Shown here: in pieces, positions 1-8,826 of the stretch
Position numbering within the stretch: the first letter of the stretch is position 1
Layout of the letters: every line of letters starts with the position of its first letter
Origin: Lepas anatifera
Taxonomy: Eukaryota > Arthropoda > Thecostraca > Lepadidae
Direction: 5' to 3'
Length of the DNA stretch: 64,000 nt
Assembly (NCBI GenBank): GCA_034440635.1
Contig: JAOTON010001065.1
Location: 32,666-96,665, forward strand
Notes under the pieces: model-generated
Seen by the model: only the letters and a program-made list of their open reading frames with translations
Databases searched by the model: none
What the model was told of the DNA's origin: nothing
Position numbers and translations under genes: made by a program

Positions 1-320
1 TACCTCACACCAGCCCCCCTCAGCCTCCCGTCGCCGGCAGCCATTGTTGTGAGCTACTGGTGTGACAACATATGCTGACGTCACGATGAGCATCAGCCAA
101 TCGAAGCCCTTGAAGTGTTTCAAGTATGGTAGTGGTTGCCAGATCGTGACATCATCCATAGGCTGATATTTATTTCTTTTTCTAGAGGAGTATTTCTAAA
201 CCCAAATACTGGGCGTATTGTACATTTTTCAGAGAAATCGTGAGTGGTTTCATTATTTTTTACTAAAAGTACGCCTAATAACACTAAATTCCAGGATTCG
301 ACCAAGGTGCCACATTCCCT
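1..320. mobile_element. TTAA-bounded MITE, 5' end cut off by the window edge
   Basis: This stretch is closely similar to 45524-45844, the right part of a complete copy elsewhere in the window. It ends in the TIR AAGGTGCCACATTCCCT (304-320) followed by the target TTAA (321-324). The left half lies outside the window. It is non-coding and non-autonomous. The TTAA target suggests the piggyBac or Kolobok type, but the termini do not decide which. Confidence 0.8.
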
Positions 321-437
321 TTAATTGTGATGGTACCTATTTTGTGCTGCCGGTATCGGCGATGTCCGTGAACAATGTAGGGCTTGTTTATGGATATAAG
401 TCGAACCAGCGCCTTTTTTGCAGCTTGGCTGCTTTAA

Positions 438-1271
438 CACGCGCATTGACGGGGGTCTGAGCCACCTTCGCTTTGACGAGGGGGGCGGGTACCCGCCCCC
501 AAGATCTCGAGAACCACAGTACGTAGCAAAAAACGGTAAACGGCGTTGGGTAGCCCATCCACTTCTCCATCGAAAATATTTCTACCATTTTTGTCAGGTC
601 ACATTTAAGGTCACAAGAGGTCAAAACATACCAAAATAGGGATAACATGTAATTTAAGTTTTTGACCATTACATCTGAACAAGTAAAGATAGAGCAAAAC
701 GACTAGAACCCTATGAATCCTCGCAGCAAGCCGAATCGAATGATATATAATTTGACCTTGCTAGGTCAAATCAAGGATTTGACCTGACCTGAGGTCAGGT
801 CAGGGTCAAATTATATAAAATGCATATCATTAGAACTGCAAAGCCAAGACGAGTCTAATGCAGCTAAAATAAACGCTCTATCCCTATCCGTTATTGAGCT
901 ATGCAGTAAAAACCATTTTCCCATGTATTTCCAATGGAGAGGTCATGCCTGGTACCTGACCTTAGGTCATCGATATCAAAAATACCGGAGCATGTTTTAG
1001 AGAACTCGGTGGGCCCAATGTGTGATATGAGTTTCAATCGGATAAGCTCATCCTGCTCCGACTTATGCTATCTTAAACTTTTCTTGAGGTCAGGTCACTT
1101 GACCTGTACTGGTGACCTGACCTGAGATGACCTAACCTTAAGATTTTCACAAAAGTTTTAAAAATGATGAGGGAAAAGGTATACTAAGGACGGCGGCGCT
1201 ACGCGCCGCCGTTTTTCTGCTGTCTCCAAAAAACCCGAGGGGGCGGGTGCCCGCCCCCGTCAATGCGCGTG
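438..1271 (-). mobile_element. TTAA element with dense AGGTCA motifs (GGTCA family), complete
   Basis: Exact 18-bp TIRs (CACGCGCATTGACGGGGG at 438-455 and its complement at 1254-1271) are flanked by TTAA on both sides (434-437, 1272-1275). No transposase is encoded. The interior holds well over a dozen AGGTCA/TGACCT hexamers, including a near-perfect inverted cluster at 780-802, and a GC-rich hairpin at 1190-1212. In reverse orientation the interior aligns with 11858-12400 and with 63590-64000. TTAA target use fits piggyBac-like or Kolobok-like transposition in trans. Confidence 0.85.
1190..1212. repeat. Subterminal GC hairpin of the GGTCA family
   Basis: A perfect 10-bp stem (ACGGCGGCGC with GCGCCGCCGT) closes a 3-nt loop and is followed by a T run. 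Similar hairpins occur in other family members near 11915-11935, 31505-31523 and 63645-63667. It may be a transposase recognition feature or a transcription-stopping structure; neither is shown here. Confidence 0.6.
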
Positions 1272-1329
1272 TTAAGTTTGTCCACAGGTCTGGTGTGAAT
1301 GAGTTAAGTGAAACTTTTCCGCCATATTT

Positions 1330-1456
1330 TTAACTTTGACTTAAAATGAGGGGAGTATCAAGGCAGCACCAATTAGAGCACCACTGCCCTGGCCAGTCAG
1401 CCCCTTGTCCCCTGGATCCGCCTCTGAGTGGACACCCTACCCCCTGACCGATGGGC
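1330..1456. mobile_element. Remnant of a hAT-like element (right terminus)
   Basis: CCCCTGGATCCGCCTCTG ends at 1425 and reads inward as CAGAGGCGGATCCAGGGG, the terminal motif shared by the hAT-like MITEs of this window. No partner left end is visible, so this is an old fragment into which the 1457-1746 element later inserted. Confidence 0.45.
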
Positions 1457-1746
1457 CAGGCGCGGATCCAGGATCGCCGATCGGGAGGGGGGCCACATTG
1501 CCGAGAGGGCACCACTTGGCCCAGGGGGCGCCATTTTTGACCCAGGGGCGTCATTTTCGGCCCAGGGGGCGCCAAATCCTATCGCTGGGCGCCGATTTTC
1601 GCATCGGGGGGGGTAAGAGCGAGAATTATTTTTGCTTAGCAGACCTATGTGTAAAGCGAAATTTCAGGGGGGCGCCATGAGCTTTCAGGGGGCGCCGAGG
1701 GTCAATCGGGGGGGGGCACGTGCCCCTGCCCCTGGATCCGCGAATG
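1457..1746. mobile_element. hAT-like MITE with exact 8-bp target duplication
   Basis: The ends are imperfect TIRs: CAGGCGCGGATCCAGG at 1457-1472, and a right end that reads inward as CATTCGCGGATCCAGG. Flanking 8-bp direct repeats CGATGGGC lie at 1449-1456 and 1747-1754. An 8-bp target duplication with CA(G)...CGGATCCAGG ends is the hAT pattern. The 290-bp interior is a string of GGGGGCGCCATTTT-like modules with no coding capacity. A relative lies near 11335-11585. Confidence 0.75.
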
Positions 1747-1801
1747 CGATGGGCACCCACCCTCACCCCACCCCTTGACCGAAATCCTGAATCCGCGCCT
1801 G
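1747..1801. mobile_element. Right end of an older hAT-like element
   Basis: CCTGAATCCGCGCCTG (1786-1801) is the inverted form of the hAT-like terminal motif. It is the outer element that was split by the 290-bp MITE beside it. Confidence 0.45.
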
Positions 1802-2117
1802 AAAGGCCCGTTGAGAGAAGGGTTGGATGCAAAGCCGCCAAGATTCCACCGCCCCACGTGATAATTATGGGCATGTCTCAGATATTTGTTTCATTCAGCC
1901 GTGATTAACAGGCTCAGAGAAACGCACAGACATCACGCAACAAGACATCACTTGTCAAATTTGGTCATAATTCAGGACTGATATACGCATTTAATACACT
2001 CAGGCTATTGGCAGCCGTCCTTTTCGCCACTCTAATCAGCTGACACTAGTGCTTCAAATGGGCACGGCCAGCGCCCCAGCGGCCGGTCGGGAGTTGGCTG
2101 GCTAGTTATTTTAGAAG
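1802..2117. other. Intergenic stretch, nothing recognised
   Basis: I see no ORF with coding character, no splice pair, and no clear repeat partner elsewhere in the window. Confidence 0.4.
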
Positions 2118-2275
2118 TCAGTGGACATTCCACGACAAAACGATAAAAATATCAAAATAACCCCATACGTCTTAGATTTTGATGAGATTTTGTGCCAATG
2201 GTTCTCCGGGACGCTGATTCATGCTGTGACATTTTTAGCCTCATCCTTCCAGCGGTTTCTACAGTGGCGGTGCTC
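2118..2275 (+). repeat. Repeat B fragment
   Basis: The stretch beginning with ACATTCCACGACAAAACGA and ending with CCAGCGGTTTCT is homologous to 5141-5290 (same strand) and, reversed, to the block at 41690-41795. It is a dispersed repeat of unknown class. Confidence 0.65.
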
Positions 2276-2379
2276 AGTGACAGCGGATTCAACCTCCGAA
2301 TTGTCCGAATTCAACGTCCGCTGGGGTCCCTGGTATGACGCACCTCGCTGGGGGGGGGGCGTGGTCCCTGGCATTACGC

Positions 2380-2654
2380 GTCCCGCTGGTGAGGCGTTTT
2401 TCGCCCCTCCGTATCTCATTTCCCAGAAAAGCTAAAGGAGAATTGAGGAGGGCGTTCGAAAGCTTGACGAGACGAAGAGAAATTATACCAAGTATTTTAT
2501 ATCAGGTCAATATTGAGGTCAGAAAAGATCAATGAAGATTCCATAGGCTTACAACAGGGCAGTGTACGTTTAACCCTCTGGATTTTTACTCAGTGGAGCA
2601 AGAGCAAATATTTATGCATCATTGGATTCCTCTCATCGTGACGAATCGAATGAT
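2380..2654 (+). repeat. Repeat D copy (partner at 36835-37110)
   Basis: The order of matched blocks (CTCCGTATCTCATTTCC, GACGAGACGAAGAGA, CATAGGCTTA, GAGCAAGAGCAAATAT, TTGGATTCCTCT) is the same at 36865-37100. The element carries a few GGTCA motifs and continues at the second copy into sequence like the GGTCA family. No coding capacity is seen. Confidence 0.6.
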
Positions 2655-2790
2655 GTAGGGGAAGATGGTCATTATGCGCCCCTTTAAGCAATATTATCTG
2701 CCCCAAATTGTACAGTTGGCTTTGGTGCTGCTTTTAACCCGAAACATATTTTGTGATTAATTTGCTTTTATTTTGCACAGCCATAACTTA
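2655..2790 (+). repeat. Repeat E copy 1 (ATTATGCGCCC repeat)
   Basis: It starts GTAGGGGAAGATGGTCATTA and matches 3472-3616 in direct orientation over about 140 bp. A reversed copy ends at 42451. Ends are sharp on the GTAGGGG side, suggesting an element terminus. Class unknown. Confidence 0.6.
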
Positions 2791-3471
2791 TTAAATTGTT
2801 GGGGCGTTCCAGCACAGATCGACCAGGTCCCTACATAGCATAGTCTCGGATTTCGTTCCAATTTCGTCCATTAGGTGGACAGGAGCGTGAAATCCTGATC
2901 TAAGATTATTTCTTTCCTCAGACGTACGGTTTCGGAGTTAAAGCTTGAAGAAAATCATGAAAATCGCCGATTTCGTCAAAACATGGTGATGTACAACTAT
3001 TATTTTCAGCCTTAACTATCATTTCTTAGCTTCAAATGACACGGGATTAGATTGAGCATGTAACAACCAAAGTTTGAGAATCTCGATTTTTATTTGAAAT
3101 CGTCAAAATCTTGAGAGATGTTTGTCCATTTTTTCCAACGATTTTTTGAAAGTGTGGCCAGTAGGTAATTCACGTTAAAGGTACCACTAGCAAAAGTGTG
3201 CACCTATATCTCCCCTGTATAGTGAAGTCAATAATTTTTTTGCGTTCTATACTTTATCAATGTGTAATTAGCCATAGAATGACGCAGTGCGCGCAAAAAT
3301 CGGCCGCCCGGTGCGCCCGGCCGTCGTCGGCGCGGCTGCCGGTGCGTGGGCACGGGCAGTAGATTGACTCGGGAGCGTATGAACTCTCACAATCGTGATT
3401 AAAGGTGGAAAATAAAAACAAAAAAACACGTGTTCAACAAAAAGGTGAAATCAGTGCAATTTTAATTCGGT
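2791..3471. other. Intergenic stretch between two Repeat E copies
   Basis: AT-rich, with a short GC-rich patch at 3290-3360. No coding, RNA or repeat feature that I can support. Confidence 0.35.
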
Positions 3472-3735
3472 GTAGGGGAAGATGGTCATTATGCGCCCCC
3501 TTAGGCAAAATCATCTGCCCAAATTTATGCGGTTGACTTTGGTGCTACCTCTAACCTGAAAAATATTGTGTGATCACTGCTTTTATTTTGCACTGCCGTA
3601 ATGTATTAAGTTGATCAAACATTTGAGTGGTTGAAGTTTTTGAAAAACCTTGCAAAGGGCGCAATTATGACCTGGGTATCTGAAATGCGCCCACCGAGGT
3701 TCATAATTGCGCCCGGGGTTATTATGCCTCCAGGA
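3472..3735 (+). repeat. Repeat E copy 2
   Basis: It shares its first 140 bp with 2655-2790. The following part repeats short 'GCGC(C)CNNNTTATGCGCCC'-like words (for example 3655-3735) that reappear, reversed, at 42040-42451. It is probably a non-autonomous element with GCGCCC-rich ends. Confidence 0.5.
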
Positions 3736-4189
3736 TACGACTGTGAGGGATTGTTGAATTTCATTAGCAGCCTTTTGAGCCGTCAGTATTTTAGAGAAGC
3801 CGGCGTAAGCATACTAGTGGATGATGGCCGATAGTATGGTTCAGAAATCCCAGTGACATGCAAAGAGTAAAACCATTCCTAGTGGAAGAAGTGCAAGAGG
3901 AAGACGAGAAACAATTTATATATGTCGATGGCTTGTTCTGCTCTGCGTTCGTATTGCTCCCGAATTAATACATTTGCCAGAAACAGAATTTGCGACTGAG
4001 ACTGTATTTTTGCTAAGAATCAGAACAAAGAGCCAACGATCGAACAGCGCTGTTTCTAGTGAGCAACAGTGAGTAACGACCTCATTCACAACAGAAATCA
4101 CACGCAAACCCATTGGATCCGCCGGAGCAAACCTCGTGAAACCAATGCACACCTCCTCACTCAGCCAGAATTCAGATTTCTGCTTGCCC
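3736..4189. other. Intergenic stretch, nothing recognised
   Basis: No coding segment, splice pair or repeat partner could be supported here. Confidence 0.3.
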
Positions 4190-4922
4190 TGGGGTTTTAT
4201 CTCTCACCCATCGTTTTATCACCATCTCTAATTTTTTTTTACTCGGGGCCACAATAGGTCAGTTCACCAGGCAAGGTCAAATAAGGTCACCTTGGTTCAA
4301 ATTTAGAGCTCTACCATAGCTACATTTCTAAGCTGATCGATTTGAACCTTTCCACACTTCATGACCCTTCCAGGGTCTATAAAATTTATCTCTGGGATTT
4401 TTCGATTTGTTAACCTGAGGTCAGCTCACGAGGTCACCTCTCCCATAGAAAAAGCATGAGGAAATATGTCGTATGATCTAGAAGTCAACAAAAAGGATTC
4501 AAAATGCTCATATTTCTCAGAAACGCACTCTTGGCCACCCTTTGACGGATTCCAGGGGCAATATTTACCCTTTGACTTATCCGAGGTCATCATAGGTCAC
4601 CCGGGGTCAAAGACAGTATGTTAACGGTAACTTTTGACCAAACCAAGCTAGAGCGCTGAATTAAACGTCATTGTATATGTTTTGTCAATGGCTTTCATTT
4701 GATATAGGTATGGCAAGTTTACGTTGTGACCTTCCGTGATCTCAAGCCATGTTATGTCGAGAGGTGCCCTCTGGAGGTAAAACCACTGGTAGGAGGTCAT
4801 TATGTTCCACGAAGCGGAGAAAGCCCTGGAATTTTCTTATAACATTTTCTGAGCCAAACCTCAATAGCTCTAATGGTACGCGAGCTATGCCGAGGTTTCT
4901 TAAGCATTGCATATTTTAGTGG

Positions 4923-4983
<61 letters not shown>

Positions 4984-5145
4984 GATAATTATAATAGCCT
5001 ATCGTGACCCAACTTGAACTCTGGTGGTCAAACAGTTGATCTGTGGGCTTAAATATCTAAAGTAAACCCGTACTGAATTCACACGAGCTTTCCAACGTTT
5101 TTTTCCGTTTTGCGCCAGCCCCCATAATTTCGGAGTTGGGGCATT
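4190..5145 (+). mobile_element. GGTCA-family element fragment
   Basis: The segment is homologous through most of its length to 33250-33850, the interior of the complete TTAA element at 33143-33904. Shared landmarks are ACTC(G/C)GG followed by AGGTCA clusters, a CTCTATAAGAGCTACATTTCT-like block, CACTT(C/T)ATGACCC(T/C)TCCAGGGTCTA and CACGCGAGCTTTC-like blocks. Terminal TTAA repeats are missing here. A (TA)n tract sits inside at 4925-4981. Confidence 0.65.
4925..4981. repeat. (TA)n microsatellite
   Basis: About 28 uninterrupted TA dinucleotides, flanked on both sides by AGTGGATAAT-like sequence. Confidence 0.95.
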
Positions 5146-5545
5146 CCACGACAAAACGACCAAAAATATATCGAAATAACACCCTACATATCAGATTTGG
5201 ATGAAACTTTGTCTAAGGGGTTCTCTGGGGTGCTGATTCTTGCTGTGACATTCTTAGCCGCATTCTTCCAGCGGTTTCTGAGTTATTGCCTCCGGCAATT
5301 TTGGGATATAGTACAAAGCCCCATTTTTCCAATAGCTATATCTCCAAAGCTCATCATGATATTTGTATAAAACATACATCCCCAGAATTCTTAAGACCTA
5401 AATAATAATATAGTGGAGTCAAACTTCAAAATTTATAAATACAGATATAAGTTTTCTGGTGACCTAGGGTCAGGTCATGTGATTTCATAATGTTGGCACT
5501 AAAAATTTATAGTTTTTTCTCTGGAAAAATTTAGTTTGGGGTATT
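5141..5545 (+). repeat. Repeat B copy, plus orientation
   Basis: The first part matches 2118-2275. The second part (about 5300-5545) matches 37905-38165 in reverse orientation, including a TCAGGTCATGTGATTT-like block and the words AAAAATTTAGTTTGGGGT. Together with the split copy at 37905-41795, this gives the shape of an element of about 0.4-0.5 kb. Class unknown. Confidence 0.6.
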
Positions 5546-5760
5546 ATGTTCTTATGTGCAAAAAATTGGAGCCAGGTTTTTTCCTTAAATTTGTTTAATT
5601 TTATTTTGAAATTACTACTGCAGGCGCATTCTTGGCAAGCAAGTACGTACTTTCAATCATCGCTGCCCTTGCAATGCATAAAAGGCATGAATTTCTTACA
5701 GGCAAAGGACGTAGTACCGAAAGAGCACATTTGCATAATTTTAAGTGGATTTTATCTATT

Positions 5761-5762
<2 letters not shown>

Positions 5763-5817
<55 letters not shown>
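5763..5817. repeat. (TA)n microsatellite next to the Penelope-like arm
   Basis: An uninterrupted TA tract. The matching position of the other arm ends in a short TA run and then a long TG tract, so the two arms end in different dinucleotide tracts. Confidence 0.95.
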
Positions 5818-5824
<7 letters not shown>

Positions 5825-5997
5825 TTTTGTGTAGTTTGGCAGGATGTTTTCATTTTGGCACTGACCGTTGAATAGTATTGCACTTTTTGCTTTTGCGATC
5901 TTCTTGTTGGTATTTTCGATCGATCGGATTGTCTTTTTGTTTTCGTGTTTAGGTCAAATATAAGATTTCCCAGGGGCATTTGTGGTGGATATATTAT

Positions 5998-6041
5998 TGC
6001 TTAACGTTTCGGATTATCTAATAAATCCATTATCAAAAGCA
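5998..6041 (-). ncRNA. Degenerate hammerhead ribozyme-like motif, left arm
   Basis: On the minus strand the order is: stem strand TGCTT, core TTGATAA (the active consensus is CTGATGA), helix II GGATT/AATCC, core GAAA, then C-GTT and the second stem strand AAGCA. GTT can serve as an NUH cleavage triplet. The two core changes (C3 to T and G8 to A) probably abolish cleavage. Hammerheads with a very short helix III are known in Penelope-like elements. This copy is identical to 7816-7859. Confidence 0.45.
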
Positions 6042-6253
6042 TACATACACACATGACTCACATAAAATCAAACAGTTAACGATTGCATCGAGATAAAATC
6101 AGATCGAGCCGTTCGGGAAAGGTCATTGCAGTACATTTTTAAAATCGCTACACGTCTCTTGAAAAATAGATCACACTTTGTTACATCACATGGTTCATAT
6201 TACACTTTTCATTGCGCGGAATATAAATATTATTTAGCGTGTACCTACGTAAG

Positions 6254-6625
6254 TCAATTTCCAATTGCCGTGCTCCACAGGGTAAGTGTATTTTGTGAGT
6301 GCAGTTGTTTGTTAAGAGTTGGTGTGTGTTCGCGGATGTAAAGGGCTTCAGTGATCATGAGTTGGGTGCGGCTGGAGCATGTTTTCAGAACTGTTGTGTT
6401 TTGTGTGAGGTGCTTTCGTGTAAGTGCAATGCCATGGTGTTCTGTCATGTGTTCCTTGAGTGTGCCTTCTTGTAGGTGCATAGTGAGACGACGTGAAAGT
6501 GAGGTTGTGGTTGAACCAATGTAACCTACGTTGTGAGGTCTACAATCTTCAATGGGGCAACAGAATTTGTAGACTACATTGGTCTTTTTTAGGGTGTCTG
6601 TGCTTGCAGTGATGTTATTTTTCAT
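6254..6625 (-). pseudogene. Penelope-like GIY-YIG endonuclease segment (open frame in inverted arm)
   Basis: The 123-residue frame covers the C-terminal GIY-YIG nuclease of a Penelope-like polyprotein. A cysteine pair (VYKFCCPIEDC) comes first, then VGYIGSTTTSLSRR, the YIG half with its arginine, a histidine in LTMHLQEG, and an EH...HH region (EHMTEHHGIAL) with a later glutamate in ITEALYI. The family is known to cut the target for priming. The frame has no stop here, whereas the plus-strand copy is broken by a one-base deletion in an A run. It lacks the RT domain, so it is a partial copy. The nominal ATG is not a true protein start. Confidence 0.75.
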
Positions 6626-6652
6626 GATGAGGCTGCTTGTCTTTTTTTGTAG

Positions 6653-7206
6653 ACGACATATTTTTAGACGTACGCGACACTAGCCACCTATATAAGATTA
6701 TAGCATGTCTAGAAGAAAAGTCGGTCCTCCACTTTACGTCAGAACTCAGTGTCAATAGCAAAATACCATTTCTCGATGTACTTGTTTCAAAAAGTAGCGG
6801 TTCATTCACGACTAGTGTATACAAAAAACAGTCAAATACAGGTAACGTCATGAACGCCAAAAGTGAATGCCCAGACAGGTATAAGAAAAGTGTAGTGCGC
6901 GCTTTCATAAGACGAGCTCATACGCATTGTTCCTCATATGCACTGCTTCACTCTGAGTTTTCCAGGACTAAACAAATTCTTGTAAATAATGGCTACTCGA
7001 ATTCTGAAATAGATGAAGAAATCCAAACCTATATGGAGAAAGTACGCAACGTAGCACCCAAAAAGAGGAGGACACAATTCGTTTATACTACCGTAGTTTC
7101 ATGAGCACGGCTTATAAAGTTGATGAGAGGGTTATTCGAGGCATCATCTCTGATAATGTTACCTGCACGAACAAAACTGACACCCTGGACCTCACCATTT
7201 ATTACA
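6653..7206 (+). pseudogene. Penelope-like reverse transcriptase, C-terminal part
   Basis: The frame enters at the RT catalytic box FVDDIF (from about 6645) and runs to a stop at 7104, with the frame continuing from 7101 in another register. Recognisable family words follow the catalytic box: KIPFLDVLV, then YKK with a downstream N, and a KSVVRAFIRRAH stretch. The N-terminal RT fingers and palm are absent, so the element is 5'-truncated at the inverted junction. There is no credible ATG. A frame change at about 7101-7104 and another at about 7275 show it is dead. The domain order RT then GIY-YIG is the canonical Penelope-like order. Confidence 0.75.
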
Positions 7207-8002
7207 CTACAAAAAAGACAAGCAGCCTCATCATGAAAAATAACATCACTGCAAGCACAGACACCCTAAAAAGACCAATGTAGTCTACAAATTCTGTTGC
7301 CCCATTGAAGATTGTAGACTTCACAACGTAGGTTACATTGGTTCAACCACAACCTCACTTTCACGTCGTCTCACTATGCACCTACAAGAAGGCACACTCA
7401 AGGAACACATGACAGAACACCATGGCATTGCACTTACACGAAAGCACCTCACACAAAACACAAAAGTTCTGAAAACATGCTCCAGCCGCACCCAACTCAT
7501 GATCACTGAAGCCCTTTACATCCGCGAACACACACCAACTCTTAACAAACAACTGCACTCACAAAATACACTTACCCTGTGGAGCACGGCAATTGGAAAT
7601 TGACTTACGTAGGTACACGCTAAATAATATTTATATTCCGCGCAATGAAAAGTGTAATATGAACCATGTGATGTAACAAAGTGTGATCTATTTTTCAAGA
7701 GACGTGTAGCGATTTTAAAAATGTACTGCAATGACCTTTCCCGAACGGCTCGATCTGATTTTATCTCGATGCAATCGTTAACTGTTTGATTTTATGTGAG
7801 TCATGTGTGTATGTATGCTTTTGATAATGGATTTATTAGATAATCCGAAACGTTAAGCAATAATATATCCACCACAAATGCCCCTGGGAAATCTTATATT
7901 TGACCTAAACACGAAAACAAAAAGACAATCCGATCGATCGAAAATACCAACAAGAAGATCGCAAAAGCAAAAAGTGCAATACTATTCAACGGTCAGTGCC
8001 AA
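7207..8002 (+). mobile_element. Penelope-like element, direct 3' arm with GIY-YIG
   Basis: This arm continues the central RT segment into the GIY-YIG region, with the open frame resuming from 7376 to 7603, then the 3' non-coding part. A run of five A's (near 7270) replaces the six A's in the inverted arm. That single-base loss puts the nuclease out of frame with its upstream part. The arm ends at 8002, where a short TA run leads into the long (TG)n tract. Confidence 0.8.
7816..7859 (+). ncRNA. Degenerate hammerhead ribozyme-like motif, right arm
   Basis: TGCTT (7816-7820) and AAGCA (7855-7859) can pair as helix I. TTGATAA (7821-7827) and GAAA (7847-7850) are at the two core positions. GGATT/AATCC (7829-7833 and 7842-7846) make helix II, and CGTT links the core to the second helix I strand. 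The core differs from the active consensus at two positions, so a relic is more likely than an active ribozyme. Confidence 0.45.
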
Positions 8003-8318
<316 letters not shown>

Positions 8319-8322
<4 letters not shown>

Positions 8323-8522
8323 AATTCATGCATTGCGGGGTCTTTGTATGGTTACACTCACGCCGATCGAGGTCCAGCAGGCAAGTCCGAGGGCTTTTCG
8401 TCGGTCCTCGGAATTTTAATGCGCCTTTCAGCTCTAAACGATGTTTTTAGCCCTCATGCAAAATATTAGCTCGGACCCGGGTTCAACGGTTTTGCCCACA
8501 CCGGGTGTGTAATCTGTGTGAA
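8319..8522. other. Unassigned stretch before the GC-rich patch
   Basis: No repeat partner or coding segment could be supported. It lies between the microsatellite and the promoter-like patch. Confidence 0.3.
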
Positions 8523-8789
8523 TTAGCCAGCTGACTGCGGCCGCGTACACACAGATCCGCCGGAGCGCTCGTCGGTTGCACTGGGTAGGTGGCGCTCGCG
8601 CGCGGTCTGCGCATAGGCGCCGAAAGTGGAGAGGACGGGGGACGCTTCCCCTTGTTGGCCAACCAGGGTGGGACGTCCCCCAAAACTTTTTGGGTCAATC
8701 GTCATTAATCCTGCCAGGTACCGAATATGCTCCAAATTCACCTCCCCGTCAGCACCAGCCCGGGTCCGTCGCCCCTGCGAAACTTCCAT
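8523..8789 (-). CDS. Candidate first coding exon of a host gene (minus strand), unknown product
   Basis: On the minus strand an ATG at 8789-8787 sits in the sequence GCCGCCATGG, an excellent Kozak context, within a CpG-rich patch. The frame stays open to 8523 (about 88 codons). The first 37 residues (from MEVSQGRRTR to DPKSF) look protein-like, with a mixed hydrophobic and charged stretch (NLEHIRYLAGLM). The part after that is low-complexity and may be intron. An X-box lies just upstream. I do not recognise the family. No downstream exon on the minus strand was identified, so the whole call could be chance in a GC-rich region. Confidence 0.35.
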   Translation of the reverse strand: MEVSQGRRTRAGADGEVNLEHIRYLAGLMTIDPKSFGGRPTLVGQQGEASPVLSTFGAYAQTARERHLPSATDERSGGSVCTRPQSAG

Positions 8790-8811
8790 GGCGGCGCCAC
8801 TGGGTCCGCGC

Positions 8812-8826
8812 GTTGCCCCTAGCAAC
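8812..8826. promoter_or_regulatory. X-box (RFX-type) palindrome upstream of the Kozak ATG
   Basis: GTTGCCCCTAGCAAC is an imperfect palindrome of two GTTGC half-sites with a 3-nt centre, matching the RFX X-box pattern. It lies 22 bp upstream of the minus-strand ATG at 8789. RFX X-boxes near the start are typical of genes for cilia. Binding is inferred, not shown. Confidence 0.45.

Larger units (their letters stand above)
5855..6652 (-). mobile_element. Penelope-like element, inverted 3' arm
   Basis: This 798-bp arm is a near-identical inverted copy of 7207-8002. It carries the 3' coding part of a Penelope-like element (6254-6625, minus), the 3' non-coding segment, and a hammerhead-like motif (5998-6041). 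The inner junction lies in a TTTTTTTGTAG run that also begins the FVDD box of the central RT segment. Inverted partial copies are a known habit of Penelope-like elements. The arms differ at only a few positions, so the duplication is recent or kept alike by gene conversion. Confidence 0.8.

Noticed and set aside
6126..6341. Plus-strand 71-codon ORF and its mirror at 7516-7731
   Set aside because: Both are antisense to the GIY-YIG and 3' region of the Penelope-like arms. They recur only because the arms are inverted copies.
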